Of a stretch of DNA of 64,000 nt, positions 9,174-17,062 are shown piece after piece. The number at the start of each line of letters is the position of its first letter. Position 1 is the first letter of the stretch. The stretch comes from Acidobacteriota bacterium (GTDB lineage: Bacteria; Acidobacteriota; Thermoanaerobaculia; Multivoradales; Multivoraceae). The position numbers and the translations under genes are program-made. The DNA lies in NCBI GenBank assembly GCA_029263415.1, contig JAJCXN010000023.1:62001-126000 (forward strand), given 5' to 3'. The notes beneath the pieces are model-generated. The model worked only from the letters and a program-made list of their open reading frames with translations. It was not told where the DNA came from and did not search any database.

Positions 9174-9908
9174 ATGAAGTTGACCGGCGATCACCTCTAT
9201 CAACACCCACGCGAACTCGTTTTCCGAGCGTTGCTCGACCCAGAAGTCTTGTCGCGCACGCTACCGGGTTGCGAAGAACTCGAACAAGTCGACGACAACC
9301 AGTTTGCCGGCAAGTTGAAGATGAAGGTTGGACCGGTTCAAGGAGTGTTCCAGGGCAAGGTCGAATTGCTCGACATCGATCCTCCCAATGGTTACCGACT
9401 CCAGATCGATGGCAGCGGAGCACCTGGTTTCATGAACGGCTCAGGCACGCTGCGGCTCGAAGACGCCGACGGGGCAACTAAGCTGTCGTACGACATCGAC
9501 GCTAAGGTCGGCGGCAAGATCGCCAGCATCGGCCAACGGCTGGTCGAGAGTTCAGCCAAGGTGATCACCCGTCAGGGGCTTGCTGGCCTCGAGGTACAGC
9601 TCGATCGACTCGCAGAGGAGGCGGGCAGCGGCGTCGACGCAAGGGCCACAGTGGTGGCAGAGCCTTCGGTGGTGGCAGGGCCCTCGGCGGTGGCAGAGCC
9701 TTCGCCGCCGACCGACAACGCCACTCCCAAAACTCAGGGATCGACCGCGCCGGCGAACGCCGGTCCTTCACAGGCCGAATTTGCCAGCGACTTCGCAAAG
9801 GGTTTGGTGGAGGAACTGGTCCCCAAGGGTTCTCGCTGGGTTCTGATCGCTGCCCCACTGCTGCTCGCTATCATCGCTGTAGCAGTCTTCCTCCGCGGCT
9901 GCACCTAA
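9174..9908 (+). CDS. coxG: CoxG-like SRPBCC protein with C-terminal membrane anchor
   Basis: A 244-residue CoxG (CO dehydrogenase subunit G) family protein. In Mo-CODH systems it is thought to recruit the enzyme to the cytoplasmic membrane. The SRPBCC fold covers about residues 1-150, starting MKLTGDHLYQHPRELVF with the typical LPGCEEL and GKLKMKVGPVQGVFQGKVEL motifs. A Val/Ala/Pro-rich linker of three near-identical hexamers follows, then a C-terminal helix (WVLIAAPLLLAIIAVAVFL) near 222-240. I chose ATG 9174 because the family begins there; the frame is open further upstream. It lies 115 bases before coxS and heads the coxGSLM cluster. Confidence 0.9.
   Translation: MKLTGDHLYQHPRELVFRALLDPEVLSRTLPGCEELEQVDDNQFAGKLKMKVGPVQGVFQGKVELLDIDPPNGYRLQIDGSGAPGFMNGSGTLRLEDADGATKLSYDIDAKVGGKIASIGQRLVESSAKVITRQGLAGLEVQLDRLAEEAGSGVDARATVVAEPSVVAGPSAVAEPSPPTDNATPKTQGSTAPANAGPSQAEFASDFAKGLVEELVPKGSRWVLIAAPLLLAIIAVAVFLRGCT
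9651..9704 (+). repeat. 18-base tandem repeat, 3 copies, inside coxG
   Basis: Three copies of GTGGTGGCAGAGCCTTCG (9651-9668, 9669-9686, 9687-9704) differ at one to four bases and encode the hexamers VVAEPS, VVAGPS and AVAEPS. They lie in the flexible linker between the SRPBCC domain and the membrane anchor, where copy number would change linker length without breaking the frame. Confidence 0.9.
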
Positions 9909-10023
9909 CTGCCGCCAGCAACCGACTCGGTTCGACTCGTCTCGTTTCGTTCAGTTCTCTTACAATCTGCAGACCGTCGCTATCATCACAAGCTCACCAT
10001 CATCAGTTACGAGGTCCTAAGCC

Positions 10024-10491
10024 ATGGGAATTACGATCGAACTCGAAGTCAACGGACAGCCGGTCAAACGTGAGGTTGAGGCTCGCACCCTCTTGGTGCA
10101 TTTTCTGCGCGAGGACTTGAACCTCACCGGCACCAACGTCGGTTGCGAGACCAGCGTCTGCGGAGCCTGCACGGTCCACGTCGACGGCAAAGCGATCAAG
10201 TCGTGTACCCAGCTCGCAGTGCAGTGCGATGGAGCAAAAGTCACCACCATCGAAGGGCTCGCATCGAACGGCGAGCTGCATCCAATGCAGTCTGCGTTCT
10301 GGGAGGAGCACGGCTTGCAATGCGGCTACTGCACCCCCGGCATGATCATGGCCGCCACCCATCTGCTCGACAACAACCCCTCCCCCACTGAAGCTCAGAT
10401 TCGCGAAGGCCTCAAGGGCAATCTGTGTCGATGCACCGGCTACCAGAACATCATCAAGGCGGTTCAGACCGCAGCCGGGGCCGAGGGCTAA
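10024..10491 (+). CDS. coxS: molybdenum hydroxylase small [2Fe-2S] subunit (CoxS-like)
   Basis: A 155-residue iron-sulfur subunit that carries electrons from the molybdenum site in CoxL to FAD in CoxM. The plant-type ferredoxin cluster ligands are C41, C46, C49 and C61 ([10 protein letters not shown]). The second, helical cluster has C100, C103, C135 and C137 (CGYC...CRC). Length and all eight Cys match the family (PF00111 plus PF01799). The start ATG 10024 sits within ccATGG and the fold begins immediately. The gap to coxL is 2 bases, so the two are translationally coupled. Confidence 0.96.
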   Translation: MGITIELEVNGQPVKREVEARTLLVHFLREDLNLTGTNVGCETSVCGACTVHVDGKAIKSCTQLAVQCDGAKVTTIEGLASNGELHPMQSAFWEEHGLQCGYCTPGMIMAATHLLDNNPSPTEAQIREGLKGNLCRCTGYQNIIKAVQTAAGAEG

Positions 10492-10493
10492 CG

Positions 10494-12854
10494 ATGAGTC
10501 CAGTCAACTCGGTTCTCGGTTCCCCCATCAAGCGGCGAGAAGATCCAGCGCTGATCACTGGCAAAGGCAAGTACACCGACGATCTCAAGGTCTTCGGCAT
10601 GCTCAGCGCTGTCATGGTCCGCAGCCCCTTTGCGCACGCCCGCATTAAGTCCATCGACACCGCTGCCGCTCAGGCAATGCCAGGCGTGATTGCGGTGTAC
10701 ACGGCCGCAGACGCGGAGGCCGCTGGCATGCCAGGTCTAGTGCCGGTCGGTTGGCTGCTCGACACCTTAAAGACGCCCCCGCATCCGATGCTCGCGAGCG
10801 AGAAAGTCAACCACGTTGGCGATGCTGTGGCAGTCGTCGTCGCCGAAGATCGTTATGTCGCAAGGGATGCAGCCGACGCCGTGCTAGTCGACTACGAGCC
10901 GCTGAGCGCCTGCACCAACCCAAAAGACGCGATCAGCGACGGCCAGGCACAGATTCACGACGAGGCACCCAGCAATATCGCCTTCGATTGGGAGATCGGA
11001 GACCAAGCAAAGACCGCGGCGGCATTCGCCGCAGCTGCCGAGACCGTTCGTTGCGACCTGCGCAATCAGCGCTTGATCCCACACGCCATCGAGCCACGCG
11101 CTGTGCTGGCAGATTGGAACGAAGCCACGGGTGAGATGACCATTCATCTCACTACGCAGAACCCTCACGTGCATCGACTGCTGATGTGCCTATCGTCCAT
11201 TGGCTTGCCCGAACACAAAGTGCGAGTGATCGCGCCGGAAGTCGGCGGCGGGTTTGGCAGCAAGATTCATCATTACGCGGACGAAACCATCATCGCCATG
11301 TGCTCGAAGCTCTGTGGCCGACCGGTGAAGTGGGCCGCTACTCGAACTGAAACCAACCAAACCGATGCTCACGGACGAGATCACGTCACATCGGCTGAAC
11401 TCGCCCTCGACCAAGACGGCAAGATCCTGGGCCTAAGGGTGTCCACCTACGCCAACATGGGCGCTTATCTCTCCACCTTTGCTCCGGCAGTTCCCACCTA
11501 CCTCTATGGCACGCTGCTATCTGGTCAATACGACATCCCGGCAATCTACGGTCACGTCGTTGGTGCGTTTACCAACACCTCACCGGTCGACGCCTATCGC
11601 GGCGCAGGCCGACCAGAGGCGACCTTCTTAGTGGAGCGGTTGATGCATCTCGCCGGCGAGGCGACGGGACTGGGACCGGTCGAGATTCGCAAACGCAATT
11701 TCCTAACGCCCGATCAGTTCCCCTTCGAGACGCAAGTTGCGCTCACCTATGACAGTGGCAACTACGGACCGGCAATGGACCGAGCGCTCGAAATGCTCGG
11801 CTATGAACAACTGCTTGCTGATCAAGAGCAGCGCAGGCAGTCTCCCAACGGCAAACAGATCGGCATCGGCTTCTCGGCCTATATCGAAGCCTGTGGCTTA
11901 GCGCCCTCGGCAGTGGTCGGCAGCCTTGGTGCCCAAGCTGGGCAATGGGAGAGCGCTGAACTGCGGGTGCACCCAACCGGCTCGGTCACCGTCTACACAG
12001 GATCTTCGTCCACCGGTCAAGGTCACAAGACCAGCTTCTCGCAGATCGTCGCGGATCGGCTTCAGTTGGACGTCTCACAAGTCGAGGTCATCCAAGGCGA
12101 CACAGATCTTGTGCAATTCGGCATGGGCAGCTACGGCAGTCGTAGCGGCGCAGTGGGCGGCAGCGCCATCGCCCGCTCCACCGACAAGATCCTCGACAAA
12201 GCCAAACTGATTGCCGGCCATCTCCTAGAAGCGGCGCCTGAAGATCTCGACTTCAAAGATGGCTCCTTCTGTGTCCGTGGTTCAGCGGATCACTCGGTCG
12301 CTTGGGGCGATGTTGCATTGCAGGCATACCTCGCACACAACTACCCAGAGAATCTCGAGCCGGGCTTGGTCGCCTCAGCGTTCTATGACCCGGAGAATTT
12401 CACCTACCCGTTCGGCACCCACATCTGTGTGGTCGAGATTGATCCCGAGACCGGCACCACCGAGCTGCTGCGCTACGTGGCGGTTGATGATGTAGGCAAC
12501 GTCATCAATCCGATGATCGTCGACGGCCAGATCCACGGCGGCCTCGCTCAAGGCATCGGTCAAGCACTGTGGGAGGGTGCCCACTACGACGAAGATGGGC
12601 AGCTCCTGACCAGTTCCTTGCTCGACTACGCCGTGCCCAAGATGCACAACCTCATCGACTTCGAACTCGATCGAACCGTCACCCCGTGCCCCCACAACCC
12701 ACTGGGAGTCAAAGGTGTCGGCGAGGCTGGCGCAATCGCGTCGCCACCTGCGGTGGTCAACGCAGTGATGGATGCGCTCGCGCCGTGGAAAATCCAGCAC
12801 CTCGATATGCCACTCACTTCAGAGAAGGTGTGGGCTGCCGTTCACTCCCAGTAG
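10494..12854 (+). CDS. coxL: molybdenum hydroxylase large subunit, CoxL form II type
   Basis: A 786-residue molybdopterin-cytosine-dinucleotide catalytic subunit of the xanthine oxidase family, assembling with CoxS and CoxM. The active-site loop reads AYRGAGR at residues 367-373. That is the form II (BMS/aldehyde-oxidase-like) signature and not AYxCSFR of true form I CO dehydrogenase, so the Cu-binding Cys is absent. The catalytic Glu is E744 in GVGEAG. The Mo-pterin motif GGGFGSK near residue 251 and SSSTGQGHKTSF near 505 are present. ATG 10494 fits the family start (SPVNSVLGSPIKRREDP). It is better read as an aldehyde, purine or other hydroxylase than as a proven CODH. Confidence 0.95.
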   Translation: MSPVNSVLGSPIKRREDPALITGKGKYTDDLKVFGMLSAVMVRSPFAHARIKSIDTAAAQAMPGVIAVYTAADAEAAGMPGLVPVGWLLDTLKTPPHPMLASEKVNHVGDAVAVVVAEDRYVARDAADAVLVDYEPLSACTNPKDAISDGQAQIHDEAPSNIAFDWEIGDQAKTAAAFAAAAETVRCDLRNQRLIPHAIEPRAVLADWNEATGEMTIHLTTQNPHVHRLLMCLSSIGLPEHKVRVIAPEVGGGFGSKIHHYADETIIAMCSKLCGRPVKWAATRTETNQTDAHGRDHVTSAELALDQDGKILGLRVSTYANMGAYLSTFAPAVPTYLYGTLLSGQYDIPAIYGHVVGAFTNTSPVDAYRGAGRPEATFLVERLMHLAGEATGLGPVEIRKRNFLTPDQFPFETQVALTYDSGNYGPAMDRALEMLGYEQLLADQEQRRQSPNGKQIGIGFSAYIEACGLAPSAVVGSLGAQAGQWESAELRVHPTGSVTVYTGSSSTGQGHKTSFSQIVADRLQLDVSQVEVIQGDTDLVQFGMGSYGSRSGAVGGSAIARSTDKILDKAKLIAGHLLEAAPEDLDFKDGSFCVRGSADHSVAWGDVALQAYLAHNYPENLEPGLVASAFYDPENFTYPFGTHICVVEIDPETGTTELLRYVAVDDVGNVINPMIVDGQIHGGLAQGIGQALWEGAHYDEDGQLLTSSLLDYAVPKMHNLIDFELDRTVTPCPHNPLGVKGVGEAGAIASPPAVVNAVMDALAPWKIQHLDMPLTSEKVWAAVHSQ

Positions 12855-12940
12855 GAGCGGCGACCGCGCCCTCAACACATTTTTTCTCCAGCCATCGCAC
12901 AAAGCAATCGTTCAGCAGTAACTCAAAGCGAGAATCCCCC

Positions 12941-13798
12941 ATGTATCCAGCACAGTTTGACTACAAGCGCGCAACCTCCGTGGAAGAGGCGCTGGCCCTG
13001 CTCACCGAAGCCGACGATGTGAAGTTCATCGCGGGGGGTCATTCCTTGATTCCGATGATGAAGTTGCGCCTGGCGCAACCTGAAATGGTGGTCGATATCG
13101 CGCGCATTGACGCTTTGCGCGGCATCACCGAAGAGGGTGACGGAGTCCGCATTGGGGCGCTCACCACCCATGCAGAGATTGCGGCATCTTCGGTGCTCCA
13201 TGAACATTGTGGCCTCATCGCCGAAGCAGCTGCCGAAATCGGTGACACCCAGGTACGCAACCGTGGAACCATTGGCGGCAACATCGCCCACGCCGACCCG
13301 GGCTCGGATCTGCCAGCCGCTTTGATCGCGGCGGGCGCCACCGTCCACCTGCAATCGGCGTCGAGCACACGCACTGTCGCAGCAGCGGACTTCTTCCTCG
13401 ATCTGTTGACAACTGACCTCAGCCACGACGAGCTTGTAGTTGCGGTCACGATACCGTCGCTCGGGCGTTCAACCGGCTGCGCCTACCTCAAGTTCGAGCA
13501 CCCCGCGTCGGGCTACGCGGTGGTCGGGGCCGCGGCCTGGGTCAAGATGGAGAACAGGCAATGTTCCGGCGCTGGTCTCGCGATCAACGGCGTCACCGCA
13601 ACACCCTTCAATGGCAACGAGATCGCACAGTCACTGGTCTCGACTGATGCCTCAGACGATCGCATCGCAGCTGCGGTCGAGAGCGTTCAACCCGAGGACC
13701 CAATGGCAGACGTCTTCGCTAGCGCGGACTATCGAGCTCATCTAGCTCGAGTGTTCGCCAAACGCGCGTTGGTCAGCGCTCGCGACCGCGCCGTATAG
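12941..13798 (+). CDS. coxM: molybdenum hydroxylase FAD-binding medium subunit (CoxM-like)
   Basis: A 285-residue FAD subunit completing the heterotrimer with CoxL and CoxS. The FAD pyrophosphate motifs are AGGHSLIPMMKLRLAQP at about residues 31-47 and TIGGNIAHADPGSDLPAAL near 110-128. A C-terminal CO_deh_flav_C-type domain follows from about residue 178 (GCAYLKFEHPASGYAVVGAA). Start ATG 12941 matches the family opening MYPAQFDYKRA. The 86-base gap after coxL has no obvious terminator. The cluster order G-S-L-M differs from the classical M-S-L. Confidence 0.95.
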   Translation: MYPAQFDYKRATSVEEALALLTEADDVKFIAGGHSLIPMMKLRLAQPEMVVDIARIDALRGITEEGDGVRIGALTTHAEIAASSVLHEHCGLIAEAAAEIGDTQVRNRGTIGGNIAHADPGSDLPAALIAAGATVHLQSASSTRTVAAADFFLDLLTTDLSHDELVVAVTIPSLGRSTGCAYLKFEHPASGYAVVGAAAWVKMENRQCSGAGLAINGVTATPFNGNEIAQSLVSTDASDDRIAAAVESVQPEDPMADVFASADYRAHLARVFAKRALVSARDRAV

Positions 13799-13896
13799 CA
13801 ACTCAAGACCTTGGTTCCACTGCGAGCGCCACGGCGCCACCGAGGAGCTTGCTAAGAGCACCGAAGCGGCACGAGCATAGACCTCCGAGCTAGCTC

Positions 13897-15069
13897 CTAG
13901 TAGGAGCGCGGCAGTCCCAGTACTTTCTGTGCGATGAACGCCAACACCATGTTGGTCGAGATCGGCGCGGTCTGAAACAACCGGCATTCGCGCCACTTGC
14001 GCTCAATGTCGTACTCGGTGGCGAACGCGAATCCGCCGAACGTCTGAAAGCAGGTGTCTCCCGCCTGCCACGCCGCCTCGGACGCGAGCAACTTGGCAGT
14101 ATTCGCCTCCGCACCGCACTCGCGCTGGGCATCGAACAAGCCAGCAGCCTTGCGCACCATCAGGTCTGCTGCTTGGGTTTGCGCCCAGGCTCGCGCCAGG
14201 GGGAACGCGACGCCTTGGTTCTGACCGATCGGACGCGCGAACACCTCGCGTTGCTTGGCGTACTCGGTGGCGCGGCGCAAAAAGTACTTCGCGTCTCCAA
14301 GCGCTTCGCCTGAGAGCAAGATTCGTTCAGCGTTCATCCCGTCCAAGATGTAACGAAACCCATGGCCCTCTTCGCCGATGAGGGCATCGGCAGGCACCTC
14401 GAGGTCAGTGAAGAACATCTCGGTAGTGTTGTGATTGATCATGGCGTCAATCGGACGGATCTCAAGGCCATTGCCCTTCGCCTTGCGCAGATCGACCAAG
14501 AACACCGACAAACCGTGAGATCGCTTCTCGACCTCGGCGACCGGGGTTGTGCGCGCGAGCAGAATCATCAAGTCCGACTGCAGTGCGCGGGAGGTCCAGA
14601 TCTTCTGTCCGTTGATGACATAGCGATCGCCCTTGCGCGCGGCGAAGGTCTTGAGCTTGAGCGTTTCTGAGCCGCTGGTGGGTTCGGTCACTGCAAAGGC
14701 CTGCAACCGAAGTTCGCCTGATGCAATCCGCGGCAAGTAGCGCTGCTTCTGCTCGACCGAACCATGGCGGAGCAGAGTGCCCATGGTGTACATCTGCGCA
14801 TGGCATGCAGCGGCATTACAACCACTCTCGTGAATGGTCTCAAGGATCGCGACACCGGCCCTGAGCGGCAGCCCGGCGCCACCATACTCTTCAGGGATTA
14901 GCGCAGACAGCACCTCATGCTCAGTCAGCGCGTCGACGAACGCCTTTGGGTACTCCGACTCAGCATCTAGTTTGCGCCAATACTCACCAGGGAATCGTTT
15001 GCACAGCTGACGAACCGGCTCACGCAGGTGAGAATAATCCTCGTCAATTGAGATCGAAAGTTCGCTCAC
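13897..15069 (-). CDS. acyl-CoA dehydrogenase (390 aa)
   Basis: A flavin-dependent acyl-CoA dehydrogenase that introduces a 2,3-double bond into an acyl-CoA and passes electrons to ETF. The N-terminal helical domain runs to about residue 115, the beta domain with FAVTEPTSGSET at about 125-136, and a C-terminal helical domain with QTFGGFAFATEYDIERKWREC near 343-363. The start is GTG 15069, which overlaps the pyruvate kinase stop in GTGA, so the gene follows pyk in one operon. Substrate chain length is not evident. A second, different family member lies at 57.3 kb. Confidence 0.92.
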   Translation of the reverse strand: MSELSISIDEDYSHLREPVRQLCKRFPGEYWRKLDAESEYPKAFVDALTEHEVLSALIPEEYGGAGLPLRAGVAILETIHESGCNAAACHAQMYTMGTLLRHGSVEQKQRYLPRIASGELRLQAFAVTEPTSGSETLKLKTFAARKGDRYVINGQKIWTSRALQSDLMILLARTTPVAEVEKRSHGLSVFLVDLRKAKGNGLEIRPIDAMINHNTTEMFFTDLEVPADALIGEEGHGFRYILDGMNAERILLSGEALGDAKYFLRRATEYAKQREVFARPIGQNQGVAFPLARAWAQTQAADLMVRKAAGLFDAQRECGAEANTAKLLASEAAWQAGDTCFQTFGGFAFATEYDIERKWRECRLFQTAPISTNMVLAFIAQKVLGLPRSY

Positions 15070-16604
15070 GACTTAGTCGCCCGCTTGCTCACTTTCGGAC
15101 GACTCGCTTTCGTTCCTTTGCCTGGAGTCTTGCTGACCTTCGGTCGGACTCGATGCAGGCGCAGTAAGTTGGTCGGCGGCCGCCCTTGGATCGGATCACC
15201 CATGAGAATTGCGATGCAGTCACCTGCCTTGGCTAGCTTGCTTGCATGCAGGTGGTCATCAACCAAACCCACGACTTCGTCGTGATGCCTGACCTCGCCT
15301 TGCATCAGCACCGGGATGACGCCCCAGACCATCTGCAGCCGTCGCGCAGCCTGGAGGTTTTGAGTCAGAGCCACCACAGGAGTGGAGGGTCTGCGTGACG
15401 CCAGCATGCGAACAGTGAACCCGCCTTGGGTCAGGGCGACGATGTAGCGCGCCCCCAACTGCCGAGCGCCCAGCACTGCCGCAGCCGAGATCGTCTCCGG
15501 AATCTCTAGCGTGCCGGGCAATACTGGTGGTTCAAGGTCAAACGACCTCAATGCCCCGAGGCCATGTCGCGCCGCATCGCTTGAGTCGCTCTCCAATCGA
15601 TGAGCCTCGGCAGTCCGAACGATTCGATCCATCGTCTCAACCGCTTCCACAGGATAGAGCCCAGCAGCGGTCTCGCCAGAAAGCATCAAGGCGTCTGCGC
15701 CATCAAACACCGCGTTAGCGACGTCAGAGGTTTCTGCGCGCGTCGGTCGGGGATTCTCCATCATCGACTCGAGCATCTGAGTTGCAACGATCACAGGCTT
15801 ACCCATGCGCCATCCTAGGTCCACAATCCGTTTCTGCAGAACCGGCACCTCGTGCAACGGCACTTCAACTCCAAGATCGCCGCGGGCTACCATCACCGCA
15901 TCTGCTGCCTCAACGATCGCTTCCAAGTTGTCGATCGCGGTGGTCCGCTCGAGCTTGGCCACAATTGGAATCTCGCCCCCGGCCTTGGCAATAACACTGC
16001 CGATCTTGCGCACATCTCGGGCATGCCCAACGTAGCTCGCAGCGACGTAGTCGGCGTTCTCCTCCACAGCCATGGCGATGTCGTCGATATCCTTCTGCGA
16101 GATCGAAAACGGCAGTTTGGTATCTGGCAGGTTAATGCCCTTGCGGGTCGAGACTTTGCCGCCGCTCTTGATCTTGATCGAGAAGCGCCCGCGTCCCTTC
16201 TCCGTGACCACCGCTCCGATCAGTCCATTGTCGATCAGCACTCGCTCGCCGACCTTAATATGACGCACGATGCTGGCATCATCCAACGGCAGATCAACCG
16301 CTGTCCCAGATCCCACAGTGACCGTGCTTCCTGCCCGCAACTTCAACTTGCCATCGATCTTGCCCAATCGGTAGCGCGGGCCCATCAAGTCGATCATCAC
16401 TGCCACGAAGCGTTCTTCTCTGAGCGCCACGGTTCTCACTCGCCGCACCAGCTCCCGGTGCTCATCTCTGGTGCCGTGCGACAAGTTCAGTCGCACAACG
16501 TTGACTCCGGCAGCCAACAACCGCGCGATCATCACTTCCGATGATGACGACGGTCCAACCGTGGCCACAATCTTCGCCCTCCTCTGCGCGTCTCTACTTG
16601 CCAT
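15066..16604 (-). CDS. pyk: pyruvate kinase
   Basis: This catalyses the last glycolytic step, PEP + ADP to pyruvate + ATP. The protein is about 512 residues from ATG 16604; TTG 16637 and ATG 16634 are alternative starts in the same frame. The family motifs are IVATVGPSSSS at the N-terminus, NVVRLNLSHG, the signature VAKLERTTAIDNLEAI with the catalytic Lys, MVARGDLGVEVP, and the effector-domain PVIVATQMLESM. The C-terminus has a Lys-rich extension (GKGTKASRPKVSKRATKS) beyond the usual fold. It is translationally coupled to an acyl-CoA dehydrogenase, an unusual partner. The gene upstream on the same strand is an RHH-like protein. Confidence 0.95.
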   Translation of the reverse strand: MASRDAQRRAKIVATVGPSSSSEVMIARLLAAGVNVVRLNLSHGTRDEHRELVRRVRTVALREERFVAVMIDLMGPRYRLGKIDGKLKLRAGSTVTVGSGTAVDLPLDDASIVRHIKVGERVLIDNGLIGAVVTEKGRGRFSIKIKSGGKVSTRKGINLPDTKLPFSISQKDIDDIAMAVEENADYVAASYVGHARDVRKIGSVIAKAGGEIPIVAKLERTTAIDNLEAIVEAADAVMVARGDLGVEVPLHEVPVLQKRIVDLGWRMGKPVIVATQMLESMMENPRPTRAETSDVANAVFDGADALMLSGETAAGLYPVEAVETMDRIVRTAEAHRLESDSSDAARHGLGALRSFDLEPPVLPGTLEIPETISAAAVLGARQLGARYIVALTQGGFTVRMLASRRPSTPVVALTQNLQAARRLQMVWGVIPVLMQGEVRHHDEVVGLVDDHLHASKLAKAGDCIAILMGDPIQGRPPTNLLRLHRVRPKVSKTPGKGTKASRPKVSKRATKS

Positions 16605-16799
16605 TTGCTGCCCAACTCCACAATCTGAGGTCATCAAGTTCCGTCTTCCAAAGCGAGCGTCGGAGTCTAACGGGCAAGAGGTCCAAGACGCGGCAAAGGA
16701 ACTGAAGACTGAAGCAATGGGGTTTGGAGAGCCGCCCCGGCACTGGGGCGCATCAAGCGCAACGGCGCGAACGCTTAGACCGTTCGACGCAGGCTCTGA

Positions 16800-17030
16800 C
16801 TATCTTCTTCCTGCCCCCAAAGCTGCCGAAGCAATCCGATCGGCCACCTCTCTCTTAGCATCATCGAGCCCCTCCATCTCATGCTCAAGCCAGCGTTCCA
16901 GCATTTCTGCAACAGTACGGTCATTCACGGCAGCAACCGCTTGCAACCGTGCGCGCAAATGCGGCGGTATCGGCGTTTCAAGGGCTGGATAGTCCTTGTG
17001 CGGATCTTCACTCACTGGTTTCGAAGCCAC
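16800..17030 (-). CDS. small ribbon-helix-helix-like protein (76 aa)
   Basis: A 76-residue protein with no family I can name for certain. A short strand-like segment (LETPIPPHLRARLQAVAAV) is followed by helices (DRTVAEMLERWLEHEMEGL), the layout of ribbon-helix-helix DNA-binding proteins and antitoxins. The start is GTG 17030; a strong GGAGAG sits 4 bases upstream of it (complement of 17035-17040), which supports a real gene. It begins 32 bases after the TPR gene and lies in the same operon direction. No toxin-like gene is adjacent, so a local regulator is as likely as an antitoxin. A C-rich/G-rich hairpin at 16733-16750 lies just after its stop. Confidence 0.55.
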   Translation of the reverse strand: MASKPVSEDPHKDYPALETPIPPHLRARLQAVAAVNDRTVAEMLERWLEHEMEGLDDAKREVADRIASAALGAGRR

Positions 17031-17062
17031 ATGTCTCTCCAGAACTCAAACGCAGTCGAGGC

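Noticed and set aside
10743..11134. Long overlapping frames inside coxL and its neighbours, for example 10751-11134 on the plus strand
   Set aside because: They are antisense or out-of-frame shadows with Arg/Pro/Ser-rich composition, no domains, and they overlap a firmly identified gene.
10024..13798. Annotation of the cluster as aerobic CO dehydrogenase
   Set aside because: CoxL carries the form II AYRGAGR loop and lacks the Cys of form I, so CO oxidation is not supported.
13887..13896. Palindrome GAGCTAGCTC before the acyl-CoA dehydrogenase stop, considered as a terminator
   Set aside because: Only 10 bases, no stem-loop of useful strength and no T-run; convergent 98-base gap otherwise featureless.
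15852..16544. 230-codon plus-strand frame opposite pyruvate kinase
   Set aside because: Open only because of GC-rich codon bias; the pyruvate kinase signature on the minus strand is conclusive.
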